From Secundilactobacillus folii (GTDB lineage: Bacteria; Bacillota; Bacilli; Lactobacillales; Lactobacillaceae): a stretch of 64,000 nucleotides of DNA. The stretch is taken from the NCBI RefSeq assembly GCF_009720675.1, contig NZ_WNJO01000003.1:124001-188000 (forward strand), in the 5' to 3' direction. Positions 16,725-25,461 of the stretch are shown one piece after another. Position numbers and translations under genes: made by a program. The stretch's first letter is position 1; every line of letters starts with the position of its first letter. The notes beneath the pieces are model-generated. The model was given only the letters and a program-made list of their open reading frames with translations. It was not told the DNA's origin and searched no databases.

Positions 16725-17347
16725 TTTCGATCCCGCCTTTCTTCTGCTCGGTTTCGCCGCGATAATTTACCGTATAACCAACGGCTGAAGCTTAGAACAA
16801 CGTGGACTAGGCCTCGAATGAGCCAGTTAAAGAAGGGAATCATAGCAATAAAGATACCCACAACTGCTAAGCCGCCGCCGAAATAAACTAATCCGGTACT
16901 CAAAGATTGACCGATCACACCAATGCCCGCAAATAAAGCCACGAGGCCGCCAATCAATACACCAATAACGGTTGCTACAATGGCCAAAATGAGACTAAAC
17001 ACCCCGATTAACACACCAAAAAGTAAGGCCACTGCACCAATTGCTAGTGGGATCGTGACTGGTGTCGAAAGGATACCCAGAATGATCAGCCAAATTGTTC
17101 TAACCGAGCCTGGTTTGTGATGGGATGAACTGCTATTTCTGATTGGTGAATCTAATAAACGAATCGAATAATCTGCGAGTACTTTACGAGCCAAGTGCTT
17201 TGGCGAACCCAACTCATTGACTGCAGAATCATAGGTTTCAAACCCACCATCCTGCAAATATTCACTGTAAAAGTTCACGACTTCCTCGCGCTCTTCAGCA
17301 CTTAGTTGCCCCAGATAAGCCTTGAACTCTGAGATATATTTATCCAT
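16721..17347 (-). CDS. DUF1700 (HAAS) membrane protein
   Basis: About 208 residues. The N-terminal HAAS-like helical segment (MDKYISEFKAYLGQLSAEER, EVVNFYSEYLQDGG, LGSPKHLARKVLADY) is followed by several hydrophobic helices. It follows the PadR gene with a short overlap and precedes the DUF4097 gene with an ATGA overlap. DUF1700 proteins act as membrane partners in PadR-controlled envelope-stress operons. ATG at 17347 is preferred over the one at 17359, which leaves no spacing behind the AGGGG ribosome site; the choice is not certain. Confidence 0.8.
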   Translation of the reverse strand: MDKYISEFKAYLGQLSAEEREEVVNFYSEYLQDGGFETYDSAVNELGSPKHLARKVLADYSIRLLDSPIRNSSSSHHKPGSVRTIWLIILGILSTPVTIPLAIGAVALLFGVLIGVFSLILAIVATVIGVLIGGLVALFAGIGVIGQSLSTGLVYFGGGLAVVGIFIAMIPFFNWLIRGLVHVVLSFSRWLYGKLSRRNRAEERRDRK

Positions 17348-17660
17348 TTTGCTTGCCATCCCCTAACATTGAATCGATCCCCTGCCTGAAAGTTTGCCAT
17401 TCTTCTTGAATCGTTTTTAATCGCGTTCGACCATCCGGTGTAATTTGATAGTAACGGCGGTTCCGGCCTTGATATGGCTCATCGTAAGTCGTTAACCAAC
17501 CGTTTTTCTTTAAGCGTCGCAGCACCGGATACATCGTCGACTCGGAAACTGAAATCACTTGCTGAACACGCTGGGTCAGTGCATAACCGTAATAATCCTG
17601 CTGTGATAAGATTGCGAGCACACTGCCATCCAGTAATTCAGAACTGACTTGAATCGCCAC
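17340..17660 (-). CDS. PadR family transcriptional regulator
   Basis: 106 residues, GTG start at 17660 with GGGAGG 8 nt upstream. The whole protein is a PadR winged helix: LLDGSVLAILSQQDYYGYAL, SESTMYPVLRRLKKNGWLT, RNRRYYQITPDGRTRL. It is the first gene of the PadR-DUF1700-DUF4097 operon and probably represses it. A dyad at 17679-17699 just upstream of the ribosome site is a candidate operator. Confidence 0.9.
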   Translation of the reverse strand: MAIQVSSELLDGSVLAILSQQDYYGYALTQRVQQVISVSESTMYPVLRRLKKNGWLTTYDEPYQGRNRRYYQITPDGRTRLKTIQEEWQTFRQGIDSMLGDGKQNG

Positions 17661-17678
17661 CTAGCTTACCTCCCTATA

Positions 17679-17699
17679 ATATTATATATCGTATAATAT
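17679..17699. promoter_or_regulatory. Candidate PadR operator
   Basis: Inverted repeat ATATTATA-TATCG-TATAATAT immediately upstream of the padR ribosome site, overlapping a possible -10 region. Classical PadR sites are ATGT-N8-ACAT, so this is position-based inference. Confidence 0.4.
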
Positions 17700-17761
17700 G
17701 ATTACAGATGTAGTGTATTCGATTTGTGATTAATTGTCAAATAGAAGTTCAAAAATCGATA

Positions 17762-17803
17762 TAATAAAAAGCTGTTCGTTCGCTTGAAAAGGAACGAACA
17801 GCT
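17762..17803 (-). terminator. Orphan intrinsic terminator on the minus strand
   Basis: Stem AGCTGTTCGTTC and its complement around a 10-nt loop; the minus strand continues TTTTTATTATAT. No gene ends here on the minus strand, so it may stop read-through into padR or end an unrecognised transcript. Confidence 0.6.
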
Positions 17804-17819
17804 CTCGATTTGTTCAAAA

Positions 17820-18140
17820 TATCACCTATTGATAAAGCTTTAACAAACATATCTGTAATCAATTTGACCTTTAAATTAAGTAGAGATTGATTTTTTAAAA
17901 TGTCATCGGTTCCTGTCACGCATTTAGGACTTTATTCACACTTTGAATCCGTTCCACGGTTGATGGTGACGTTGGCTGTATCGTGTTAGGCCCGTGCGTC
18001 TTTTAAGTTCCCATTCAAATATGTGATTTCGCTTGTAACGGCTCAATTTTGACGCTTGTTTACCCATTGTAATCCTTATTTAATGGTTATATAATATTGG
18101 TATATTTAAGGGTTTAAAAGGGTCAAAAGGAAGATTTATT
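17820..18140. other. Gene-free stretch before the secreted protein gene
   Basis: No convincing coding sequence. The minus strand has one 39-codon open stretch with a basic product (contains HIFEWELKRRTGLTRYSQ) ending at TGA near 17945, without start signals or recognised relatives. The plus-strand end holds a TATAATATT box near 18091-18099 that could serve the gene at 18157. Confidence 0.4.
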
Positions 18141-18156
18141 TAGGGGGAATATCGAA

Positions 18157-19164
18157 ATGCTCAAACAGACGATTAAAAAACTGGCTTTAATTACCCTTAG
18201 CACTGGTTTATTTGGTGCTAGTGGTCTCGTAGCTAATCCCAATTATTCGGTTACGGCTGCTGCCAAAACTAAAGCCGCGAAAGTCTTAAACTATCAGAGT
18301 ATTAAGCACGTTCACGTTCACGTTAGCAAAGGCGCGATCTATTCTAGTGCCAAGCTGACCCGGGTTGCTCATTATGCCAAAAACTACTCGCATACTACGT
18401 TTACTACCACTAATCAAGCCAAAGTAAAGAATGCCAATGGCAAAGTCGCGGTCTATCAGTACATCAAGGCGGGGTCCGTTCACGGCTGGATTTGGCACAG
18501 CTACGTTAAAAACGGAAATGCTCCAGCTAAGACAGCTACTCCGGCTGTTCAAAAGACCAGCAGCAAAGCTAAGCTGGCCAACCCCAAGACCTTCAATCAG
18601 CTTTGGGAAAAGAAGTACATTGTGGACAACAAGTATAACTTAGCTGAATATTCAGTTCATTCTAAGATTTCAGCTGGTATGACTGCTGCTTTAAGAAAGA
18701 TTGGGGTCAAGGTAACGTCTTACTGGCACATTGACCGTCATGGTAATACTTGGAATTATATGACTAACGGCCATCGGATTTATACAGGCGGTACTGCTAA
18801 AGGCAGTGTTGAAGTTATTCCAGGTATCCGGTCCTTAAATGATAACTTTACGAATAATACTAAGCATTGGAAGCTCTACTTTGTTTCGGGTAATGGTTAC
18901 TTCCCTAAGGAGAATTCTTCCTTGTACTATGAAGATGACAAAGGGAATCCAATTCCAGTTGCTAACGCTAAGAAGGGTTATACACATTTGGACAGTTTAG
19001 GGGCTGACCCTGCAATGTATTCGGTTACTCATATTAAGGGTGTATCCGGTTCATCTAGTGACGCTACCTTAGTTAGTAAGAAGCATAAGATTATGATTAA
19101 TTTCCCAGCTATTTCAGTACAAAATGAACCAAATTGGAACCTTAATTTTCGGGACCAAAAGTAA
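18157..19164 (+). CDS. Secreted protein with GW/SH3-like module and unknown C-terminal domain
   Basis: 335 residues. Signal peptide with hydrophobic core LALITLSTGLFGASGLVA and likely cleavage after SVTAAA. Residues ~45-125 form the SH3/GW-like wall-binding module common in lactobacilli (VSKGAIYSSAKLTRVAHYAK ... SVHGWIWHSYVKNG). The remainder (~150-335) has no recognised motif; it is rich in Lys, Tyr and Gly. The ATG has GGGGGA at about 7 nt. It is monocistronic and ends in a terminator. Likely non-covalently bound to the cell wall; function unknown. Confidence 0.8.
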   Translation: MLKQTIKKLALITLSTGLFGASGLVANPNYSVTAAAKTKAAKVLNYQSIKHVHVHVSKGAIYSSAKLTRVAHYAKNYSHTTFTTTNQAKVKNANGKVAVYQYIKAGSVHGWIWHSYVKNGNAPAKTATPAVQKTSSKAKLANPKTFNQLWEKKYIVDNKYNLAEYSVHSKISAGMTAALRKIGVKVTSYWHIDRHGNTWNYMTNGHRIYTGGTAKGSVEVIPGIRSLNDNFTNNTKHWKLYFVSGNGYFPKENSSLYYEDDKGNPIPVANAKKGYTHLDSLGADPAMYSVTHIKGVSGSSSDATLVSKKHKIMINFPAISVQNEPNWNLNFRDQK

Positions 19165-19177
19165 ATTATCTAGTTTT

Positions 19178-19207
19178 AAGAACACCTTTCAAGGTGTTCT
19201 TTTTTTA
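19178..19207 (+). terminator. Intrinsic terminator
   Basis: AAGAACACCTT-TC-AAGGTGTTCTT followed by TTTTT, 14 nt after the stop of the preceding gene. Confidence 0.85.
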
Positions 19208-19383
19208 TCGGCTTAACCAACTTGAAGCCGTTTCGCCGTTCTTCTATACTATAACCAGTAATTAGTCGCGCCCGCAAATGACTAATTCACCTACCTTAAC
19301 CATTTTTGGAGGTGCTAAAAAGTGTTGTTTATGGATAATATTTTGATATTATCGTCAACTAAACAAAAAGTGAGGTGTGATAC

Positions 19384-20919
19384 TTGAAAAAAGAAACTAT
19401 AAGTCGCCGGCTCTTTGCCAGTGCTTTATTAGCCTTTGGTGGTTTAATCGGTGGCGGTACGGCCTTAGTGGACAGTAGTAAAGTTGTCCACGCGGATACC
19501 TCTAAGTTGACTAGTGTCTCGACTGCCGCTGGTAAGAAATACGTTAAACCTGGAACGGTGGCTGGGACTTCAACGGTCAATCCGAATTCAATCTGGGATT
19601 TTTCCTATAGTGGTAAGAGTGCCTCAGCTATTTTTAAATATGGTAGTAAAGCTGGCTTAGACTTTAAAGTTACTACCCACCAGCCAGGGCATCATCTTCA
19701 AAACCTATCGATGAGTACTGGAAATGACGCAGGAATTGTGGCTATGACTTGGTCTGGTAACCCTTCAAAGCTAAAAGGTAAAAAACCTTACGCGGTTTAT
19801 CAAACAAAAACCTTAATGCCTAACGGTAAAAAAATGGCTATCAAACTAGAAGTTGATGCTTCTGGCTCGCACTATAAGCCATATACAACTAAATCGGTTG
19901 CCATTTCATTCCGGTATGATAAAATTGGCTTCCTAGAATCTGGGTTTACCCAAGTACCAGTCCGCTATATTGTCGGCTATATTAATAGTGGCAAGTTCAA
20001 GGCGTTAAGCGCGTCGTCCGCCAAACCAATGTCTGGGTTTTACTTTACCATTCAAGATTTGGATGAATTACAATCAGCTTATTTACCATCATCGGAATAT
20101 GGTAAAATTGCTAACATTTCAACTTGGTCTAATTCCAATTTACGGGCCGACCGTGAAGATGGTGGCTTTAAGGTCATGGACCCTGACGATGTCCAAGCTT
20201 CGGATTCGTTTCCTAATAAGACTCGTAACTGGGTAACCTTTGTGACTAACAGCAGTGCCCTAAGTAGTAATGGGATCGAAGTGGTCTTTGGTCGTAATTA
20301 TGCCCAAGTTTGGAGCGAAGCAGGAAAGAATACGCCTAATGCCGGGGTTGGCACGACCTGGCCGAGTAATTTAAACGGTAATGAATTATTCGACTTTGCG
20401 CATTACCTACCGTTTACCGTTGAGCAAAATGCCCCTGCCAAGTGGGTTGCTAATGGTTCCAAAGCCGGCATTGAAGCCCAGAATAAAAATGACAACTATG
20501 ATAAGAAGAAACTCGACTCGAAACAACCTAATATCAAAACGTCTACGGGGAAAACTGGCTATCAAAACACCTTAACGAAATTAAGCCAAGCTTACCATTA
20601 CGATATTTTATTCTCGGTACCACCGCAGACCGTTGCTGGCGGCAAGCAACCGACTGATATTAGTTCATTTACCTTTAATGATACGTTGCCAAAGGGTTTA
20701 AAAGCCACCACCGTAACCATTTATGATCAAACTACGGGTAAATCAATTGCTACTAGTAGTATAGCCTCTAGTTCTTCGGCGCGTTTCAAACGGCCCAAGA
20801 TCAGTGACCAAAAGATTTCGGTCGAAGCCAATGTCAAAGCTTCATCGTTGTATGACCATCAATACATAGCAAAAATTTCGACGCTAAGCTATCAGCAGAG
20901 AAATATCATTTACAACTGA
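19384..20919 (+). CDS. Secreted isopeptide-domain surface protein lacking its anchor (probably truncated)
   Basis: 511 residues with a TTG start at 19384 behind GAGGTG. The signal peptide (RRLFASALLAFGGLIGGGTA ... VVHADT) is clear. The middle resembles the N-terminal head of lactobacillus isopeptide-forming adhesins, and residues ~400-500 look like a fimbrial isopeptide domain (YHYDILFSVPPQTV, FNDTLPKGLKATTVTIYD). The frame then ends abruptly with SYQQRNIIYN, followed directly by a terminator; relatives normally continue to further domains and an LPxTG anchor. Either a secreted short form or a 3' truncation. Confidence 0.75.
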   Translation: MKKETISRRLFASALLAFGGLIGGGTALVDSSKVVHADTSKLTSVSTAAGKKYVKPGTVAGTSTVNPNSIWDFSYSGKSASAIFKYGSKAGLDFKVTTHQPGHHLQNLSMSTGNDAGIVAMTWSGNPSKLKGKKPYAVYQTKTLMPNGKKMAIKLEVDASGSHYKPYTTKSVAISFRYDKIGFLESGFTQVPVRYIVGYINSGKFKALSASSAKPMSGFYFTIQDLDELQSAYLPSSEYGKIANISTWSNSNLRADREDGGFKVMDPDDVQASDSFPNKTRNWVTFVTNSSALSSNGIEVVFGRNYAQVWSEAGKNTPNAGVGTTWPSNLNGNELFDFAHYLPFTVEQNAPAKWVANGSKAGIEAQNKNDNYDKKKLDSKQPNIKTSTGKTGYQNTLTKLSQAYHYDILFSVPPQTVAGGKQPTDISSFTFNDTLPKGLKATTVTIYDQTTGKSIATSSIASSSSARFKRPKISDQKISVEANVKASSLYDHQYIAKISTLSYQQRNIIYN

Positions 20920-20924
20920 CTTGA

Positions 20925-20959
20925 AAAAAGGTAGAACCCAATGGAGTCCTACCTTTTTT
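20925..20959 (+). terminator. Intrinsic terminator
   Basis: AAAAAGGTAG and its complement CTACCTTTTT around a 14-nt loop, 6 nt after the stop codon at 20919. Confidence 0.75.
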
Positions 20960-21071
20960 ATTTATTTAGTTCTATTAAACCTATCACGATAAATATAATA
21001 ATGAACCTGGTCGGAATACCACTCCTGTTTACTCCGGTCATATCTTTTTTGAGTTTATTGACTTTCAAAGA

Positions 21072-21531
21072 CTAAACCAGCGGCGCTATTTTTTCAAAGG
21101 CTTCTCGATTAATTAAATAGTATTTTTCATTAATTCCTTTTAAGTTCTGAGACTTAAAAAAACGCTTAATTTTATGTAGTTGAACAGCATACTTTTCAAT
21201 ATCTTTCGTTAAATATTTAGCAATATAGCTACCCCGACGCCCCACATCAACTTTATCAATTTTTTCAATAAAAAGATAACCGTTTTGCCAGAGCTTAGTT
21301 AACTTTGCCACTGGTATATAGGGAAAATCAAATAAAATTAAATGGTAATGAATTCGCTTCGAAACTGGTTGGATTTCCCAACTAGCTAAATATTTTAATT
21401 TCCCTTGAAAATCATAACTAAGATACCTACGAAGTCGATTAATAAACAACCAAAACAAGTGATTGGCTTTTTTTATTTTCCTCATGCGTTAAAATTAAAG
21501 TTTCCCATATTCGTTCCCAGTGCCATTTCAT
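21072..21531 (-). pseudogene. Rolling-circle Rep (REP_ORF2-G2P type, HUH) fragment, frameshifted
   Basis: The open part is 137 residues. RIHYHLILFDFPYIP carries the HxH of HUH endonucleases, LTKLWQNGYLFIEKIDKV and GSYIAKYLTKD match the later conserved blocks, and the Tyr-Lys pair of YIAKYLTK is the nicking motif region. Upstream, in another frame from 21531, the strand reads WETLILTHEEN, equivalent to the family's VTLTFxxN block. Removing one A from the run at 21470-21476 joins both frames. The N-terminal half of the protein is missing. A remnant of a plasmid, phage or integrative element. Confidence 0.75.
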
Positions 21532-21537
21532 TTTAAA

Positions 21538-21553
21538 ATGAAAGCGCTATAAT
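21538..21553 (+). promoter_or_regulatory. cre-like site overlapping the -10 box of the first PNPOx-fold gene
   Basis: ATGAAAGCGCTATAAT differs from the CcpA consensus WTGNAANCGNWNNCAW at one position and its last six bases are a perfect -10 box. The same 16 bases recur before the paralogue at 24985. A palindrome CATTTTAAAATG abuts it on the left. Confidence 0.55.
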
Positions 21554-21583
21554 TGAGGTACTAAATAATTGGAGGCTATCGCT

Positions 21584-22006
21584 ATGTCAACAAAAGATAC
21601 TTACAACAATGTTCTTGAAAAGGCAGCAAACTTGGAAGTTGCTACCGAAACTGTTTCTGGTCACGTGCCGAACGTTCGGACAGTGAACTACGTTTATTTC
21701 CCAAATGAATCTGCTAACACCATTTACTTTATCACGTCAAAAGATGCTAATAAGGTCAAAGAAATTACCGCTAACAACCAAGTTTCCTTTACCACTTCAC
21801 CATCGGAAGCCGGCACTGTTCGCGTTACCGGCGCAACAGCTACGGATGCCAATGACAAGAAAGATGAGATCTTCACCGAAATGACGAAGCGCTACTCTGA
21901 TTTCCAAATGGACGATCAAAAAGCTCGCGACGGCATGCAGGCATATGGACTGACCTTCACAGAAGCTGAAGTTATCGGCGCTGATGGTGGCAAAGTAGAG
22001 TTTTAA
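21584..22006 (+). CDS. Pyridoxamine-5'-phosphate-oxidase-like flavin-fold protein (copy 1)
   Basis: 140 residues. The split-barrel pattern of the PNPOx-like family is visible: VATETVSGHVPNVRTVNYVY, ANTIYFITSKDANKVKEITA, NNQVSFTTSPSEAGTVRVTG, then a helical segment and LTFTEAEVIG. Members bind FMN or F420 and reduce or detoxify small molecules; the Lactobacillus proteins are uncharacterised. The ATG at 21584 lies 9 nt after GGAGG; the frame is open five codons further. A second copy sits at 24985 with the same length and the same promoter element. Confidence 0.8.
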   Translation: MSTKDTYNNVLEKAANLEVATETVSGHVPNVRTVNYVYFPNESANTIYFITSKDANKVKEITANNQVSFTTSPSEAGTVRVTGATATDANDKKDEIFTEMTKRYSDFQMDDQKARDGMQAYGLTFTEAEVIGADGGKVEF

Positions 22007-22084
22007 TTTGAATCACACAAACTGAGTATGATCACTTCAGTTTAATCATGGCACCGAATGATCAATTTCGCTGCTATGTAGTTA

Positions 22085-22118
22085 GAGTTGATGGGCAATT
22101 GCCTGTCAGCTCTTTTTT
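22085..22118 (+). terminator. Intrinsic terminator
   Basis: A 12-bp stem with wobble pairs (GAGTTGATGGGC / GCCTGTCAGCTC, loop AATT) followed by TTTTTT. Confidence 0.75.
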
Positions 22119-22202
22119 AATTCTAGAATAGGCACACAATCTGGGCATCAGACTGTCGCATATTTTGCCCTTCCATTCCAGAAGTCAAAGGCGGGATGGT
22201 GT

Positions 22203-22258
22203 GTAAATTAAAAGAAGCAACCAGCTTCCCACCAAATGGGAAACCGATTGCTTCTTCA
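22203..22258 (-). terminator. Terminator of the 824-aa surface protein gene
   Basis: Minus strand: AAGAAGCAA...TTTCCCATTTGGTGGGAA...TTGCTTCTT then TTAATTT, 30 nt after the stop at 22287. Confidence 0.7.
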
Positions 22259-22286
22259 AATTAGAACTAAATTCAATTACAGTCTG

Positions 22287-24695
22287 TTAGTCTTCTTTAC
22301 GAGATTTGCGCGCAAGTCCAAAGACGCTCAAAGCACTTAGAAGTGCCAATCCGATCACTGAAGAAGTTGCAGTTTGAGTATCACTAGTTTGCGGTAACTT
22401 AGTCGCCTGGGAGGTACTCTTTTGTCCGTTGACAGCAGTGCCATTGTTGCTGGCCTCACTAACGGCTTTGACATTTGCCGTGGCATTGCTGGTCGAAGTC
22501 GTCACACCGTTTTGACCATTTGTCACATTAATCGCTGAACCGCCATTAGTAGTCGTTGTTGTCCCGCCACCATTATTGGCGTTCGTCGACCCAGTGCTTT
22601 GACCACCATTCGTAGTCGTCGCATCACCACTGTTATCAGTAGTCGTACCGCCGCTCGTGTTGGTGTTAGTATTCGTACTGCCGCCATTGTTAGTAGTCCC
22701 GCCGGTAGTTGTATTATTATCGGTCGAACTGCCAGTTGAACCACCGTTATTTGGCGTTGCGTTCTTTGTGTAAAGAACCGTGTAGGTCAAATTCTGGCCG
22801 GTCAGTGAAGCACTCGCAGCTGGAACCTGTGTGATTTCAGCAGTATAGCCAGCTTCAGCGGGAACTGCCACGGCATCGTAACCGTTCAACGGTACGTAAA
22901 CACTGGCACCAGTTAAACCATCTGTAACAATATCATAACTGACCGTTTGAACGATTGGAGCATTGCTGTTGATCGTCCCATCCGTATTAACAAAGCTGAT
23001 CGTTCGGGTCGCATGAACGGTGTTCTTAGTAAATGATGAGTGAAGGTGGAAGGTAACCGTCTTCGCAATTGTACTGCCATCATATGGAATCGAGTAAGTA
23101 ACTGAGAAGTCACCGGCTTTTTTGAATACATAGGTGCCATTTTGCAATTGGTTCAGCACACCGTTCGGGTCGTTAACCGTTGCAGTGGCATCAGAAGGTG
23201 CAAAGTCCAGGGCAGCTAATGGATCAAACTGTTCGTCCACCGAACCGGTAATGTTTTGATCCTCAGTTCGAATTGCTGACGCAACCGTCACTTGACCAGG
23301 AACATCATTGATTAAGAAGATGTACATGCCAGCTGACTGACCATCAACCGTACCCAATTGATCGTCAAGCGCTGCGTATCCGCTATTAACTAAAGCGGCT
23401 TGGACTGCTTTAACCGGAACCGCTATGAGGGCATTTGTGTATATCTTAGTATTGCTTGCATTCTCATTTGAATTAAAGTCGAAATTACTGTAGTTTGAAT
23501 CAACGGTATTCTTAACTAATATCTGGGAAGGATCAATACTGTGAACCAACGTCTGAATCGCTTCCGGTGCCAAAGAACCGTCACTCATTACGGCCTTGAC
23601 ATCATTAGTCAGATCAAACGAGATCGGCGTCGCAATATAAAGTGATGGAATGTTAACGGCAGTACCTAAATCGCCACCAGCTTGAGTGTAAGCAAAGATT
23701 CCAACGTTCAATGCGTTAAGTGCTTGAGGATCAGAATTGAGCGGATAGTCAGCATTCAATTTGAATGGCAGACTAACTGTAAACGTTGTCCCAGCAGCTA
23801 AATTGCCCGTGAATTGGAGTCCTTTAACCTGCTCCAAAGTGACTGAACTATTGCTATCATATGGCAGGTATTGGCCATCAACAGTTGCGAAGCCCACCGA
23901 GATACCGCTTGGTAGCGCATTAATAATATCTTGGAAACTCGTTTTGCTTGAGTCCAGAACAATGTACCGCTGATCAGTCGTGACGTCATAAGGTAAGACA
24001 AAAGCAGTATTTTCCCAAGCCGAATTCTTCTGGTCATTATTTGAAACCGTGAGCGTATAGTTGAGGCCGTTAAATTCAGTAGTGTCAAGAATCTGTCTAG
24101 TCCCGGTTACTTGACCGTTATTATCTGCTGTCGCAATCGTGACTGAATCCGTTGAACCCTTTGGAACCGTTGAAACCGTGGCTGTGGTTGTCGGATTAAC
24201 AACCGATTCTGGATCGACTTGAGTCTTAGTCTGAACCGCTGTTTTATTCGTGGTTGCCGCATTGGCTGCATTGACCGAATTCTGAGCAGTAGTTGCCGTA
24301 GTGTTAGAGTCAGTCTGATCTGTCGCCTCTGCAGTCGCTGCATTAGCTGGCGTTGCCGTTGTAGTATCGGTTGCGGCGCTGGTCGCTTCCTGTGGTGCTT
24401 GACTAGCAGTTGAACTATTCGCAGTCGTATCATTAGTAGCAGCATCGCTCGTCTGGGTCGTAGTCGACGTCGTGTTGACGTTGGTTGCTGCCGCTGACGT
24501 TGCTTGTGGCGCCCCGCTTTGCGTGTTGGCGGCTGGTGCCAGCTGCTGTGTAGTTTCCGTGGTTGTCGACGTATCCGCTTTTGCTTCAGTCCCCAATTGA
24601 CCAATACCGATTCCTAAAGTGACCACCGTAATGACAGCAAACATCCACTTACTACCTGCCTTATACATCTTATAGTGAAGCTTCTCCTCGTCCAT
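22287..24695 (-). CDS. LPxTG-anchored surface protein with KxYKxGKxW signal peptide
   Basis: About 802 residues. MDEEKLHYKMYKAGSKWMFA is a KxYKxGKxW-type signal, nearly the same as in the giant adhesin, suggesting the same export route. A Thr/Ala/Gln-rich linker (~40-190) leads to a globular part without recognised motif, then a MucBP-like segment (ATRTISFVNTDGTINSN ... LTYTVLYTKN, ~600-690), a Thr/Asn/Gly-rich wall-spanning stretch, LPQTSD, a hydrophobic helix and KSRKED. The start at 24695 follows GGAGG by 7 nt; the open frame extends 22 codons further. An adhesion role is inferred. Confidence 0.88.
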   Translation of the reverse strand: MDEEKLHYKMYKAGSKWMFAVITVVTLGIGIGQLGTEAKADTSTTTETTQQLAPAANTQSGAPQATSAAATNVNTTSTTTQTSDAATNDTTANSSTASQAPQEATSAATDTTTATPANAATAEATDQTDSNTTATTAQNSVNAANAATTNKTAVQTKTQVDPESVVNPTTTATVSTVPKGSTDSVTIATADNNGQVTGTRQILDTTEFNGLNYTLTVSNNDQKNSAWENTAFVLPYDVTTDQRYIVLDSSKTSFQDIINALPSGISVGFATVDGQYLPYDSNSSVTLEQVKGLQFTGNLAAGTTFTVSLPFKLNADYPLNSDPQALNALNVGIFAYTQAGGDLGTAVNIPSLYIATPISFDLTNDVKAVMSDGSLAPEAIQTLVHSIDPSQILVKNTVDSNYSNFDFNSNENASNTKIYTNALIAVPVKAVQAALVNSGYAALDDQLGTVDGQSAGMYIFLINDVPGQVTVASAIRTEDQNITGSVDEQFDPLAALDFAPSDATATVNDPNGVLNQLQNGTYVFKKAGDFSVTYSIPYDGSTIAKTVTFHLHSSFTKNTVHATRTISFVNTDGTINSNAPIVQTVSYDIVTDGLTGASVYVPLNGYDAVAVPAEAGYTAEITQVPAASASLTGQNLTYTVLYTKNATPNNGGSTGSSTDNNTTTGGTTNNGGSTNTNTNTSGGTTTDNSGDATTTNGGQSTGSTNANNGGGTTTTTNGGSAINVTNGQNGVTTSTSNATANVKAVSEASNNGTAVNGQKSTSQATKLPQTSDTQTATSSVIGLALLSALSVFGLARKSRKED

Positions 24696-24938
24696 AACTA
24701 TTCCTCCAATATGGTCTTCATCCCAAGATAATGAACAACTCCTGAATCTCTGTGTATCCACTTTTATAATATCATAGTTTATATATTGTTGAACAAATAA
24801 TTTCGTTATGTATCTATGATTATTTGCTTAGATTTCCTAAGCTGTGCTGCATTTGCACAAAAACAGAAAAGGGTCCATGGGCAACTCAAAGTGAAGATAC
24901 TATCGCAAATCTGTGAAAAACGACCCTGCCATTCTAAA

Positions 24939-24954
24939 ATGAAAGCGCTATAAT
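24939..24954 (+). promoter_or_regulatory. cre-like site overlapping the -10 box of the second PNPOx-fold gene
   Basis: Same ATGAAAGCGCTATAAT as at 21538, again with the -10 TATAAT as its right half and followed by TTGAG and a GGAGG. Confidence 0.55.
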
Positions 24955-24984
24955 TGAGTTGTCAACAATTGGAGGCGCCTAATA

Positions 24985-25407
24985 ATGACCACTAAAGAAA
25001 CCTATGAATATGTCCTTGAACATGCTGCTGGACTGGAACTTGCGACCGAAACACTTGCTGGTCACACGCCCAACGTGCGAACCGTGTTCTTTGTTTACTT
25101 TCCTGAAGAATCGGAAAACACCATTTACTTCACGACAGCTCGCGAAACTAACAAAGTTAAGGAAATCACCGCAAACGCTAACGTATCCTTTACGACCGCA
25201 CCGATTGAAGCCGGTACCGTCCGCGTGACCGGTGCCAAAGCTAAACGTGTGAACGACAAAAAGCCGGAAATCTTTGCCGCACTGGATAAAAAATGTGATA
25301 GTTTTAAACATTTAGATCAAGTTGCTCGTGACGATATGAACGCTTATGCCCTGACCTATTCTGAAGCTGAAGTGTTCTCGGATGGGACGGAACATCTGCA
25401 TTTCTAA
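24985..25407 (+). CDS. Pyridoxamine-5'-phosphate-oxidase-like flavin-fold protein (copy 2)
   Basis: 140 residues, aligning end to end with the protein at 21584 (shared LATETLAGHTPNVRTV, ENTIYFTTARETNKVKEITA, NVSFTTAPIEAGTVRVTG). It has the same fold and presumably the same cofactor. ATG follows GGAGG by 9 nt. The two copies flank the LPxTG gene and keep the same promoter sequence, so they arose by duplication that included the regulatory region. Substrate unknown. Confidence 0.82.
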   Translation: MTTKETYEYVLEHAAGLELATETLAGHTPNVRTVFFVYFPEESENTIYFTTARETNKVKEITANANVSFTTAPIEAGTVRVTGAKAKRVNDKKPEIFAALDKKCDSFKHLDQVARDDMNAYALTYSEAEVFSDGTEHLHF

Positions 25408-25423
25408 ATCAATTACTGAACCT

Positions 25424-25461
25424 AAAAATAGGTATCTGCAAACCGCAGATACCTATTTTTT
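25424..25461. terminator. Bidirectional terminator between PNPOx copy 2 and argD
   Basis: Perfect 16-bp stem AAAAATAGGTATCTGC and complement around AAACC; ends in T-runs on both strands. Confidence 0.9.

Noticed and set aside
24979-25311. 110-codon minus-strand frame opposite the second flavin-fold gene
   Set aside because: Antisense shadow; the plus-strand frame aligns with a paralogue and has a ribosome site.
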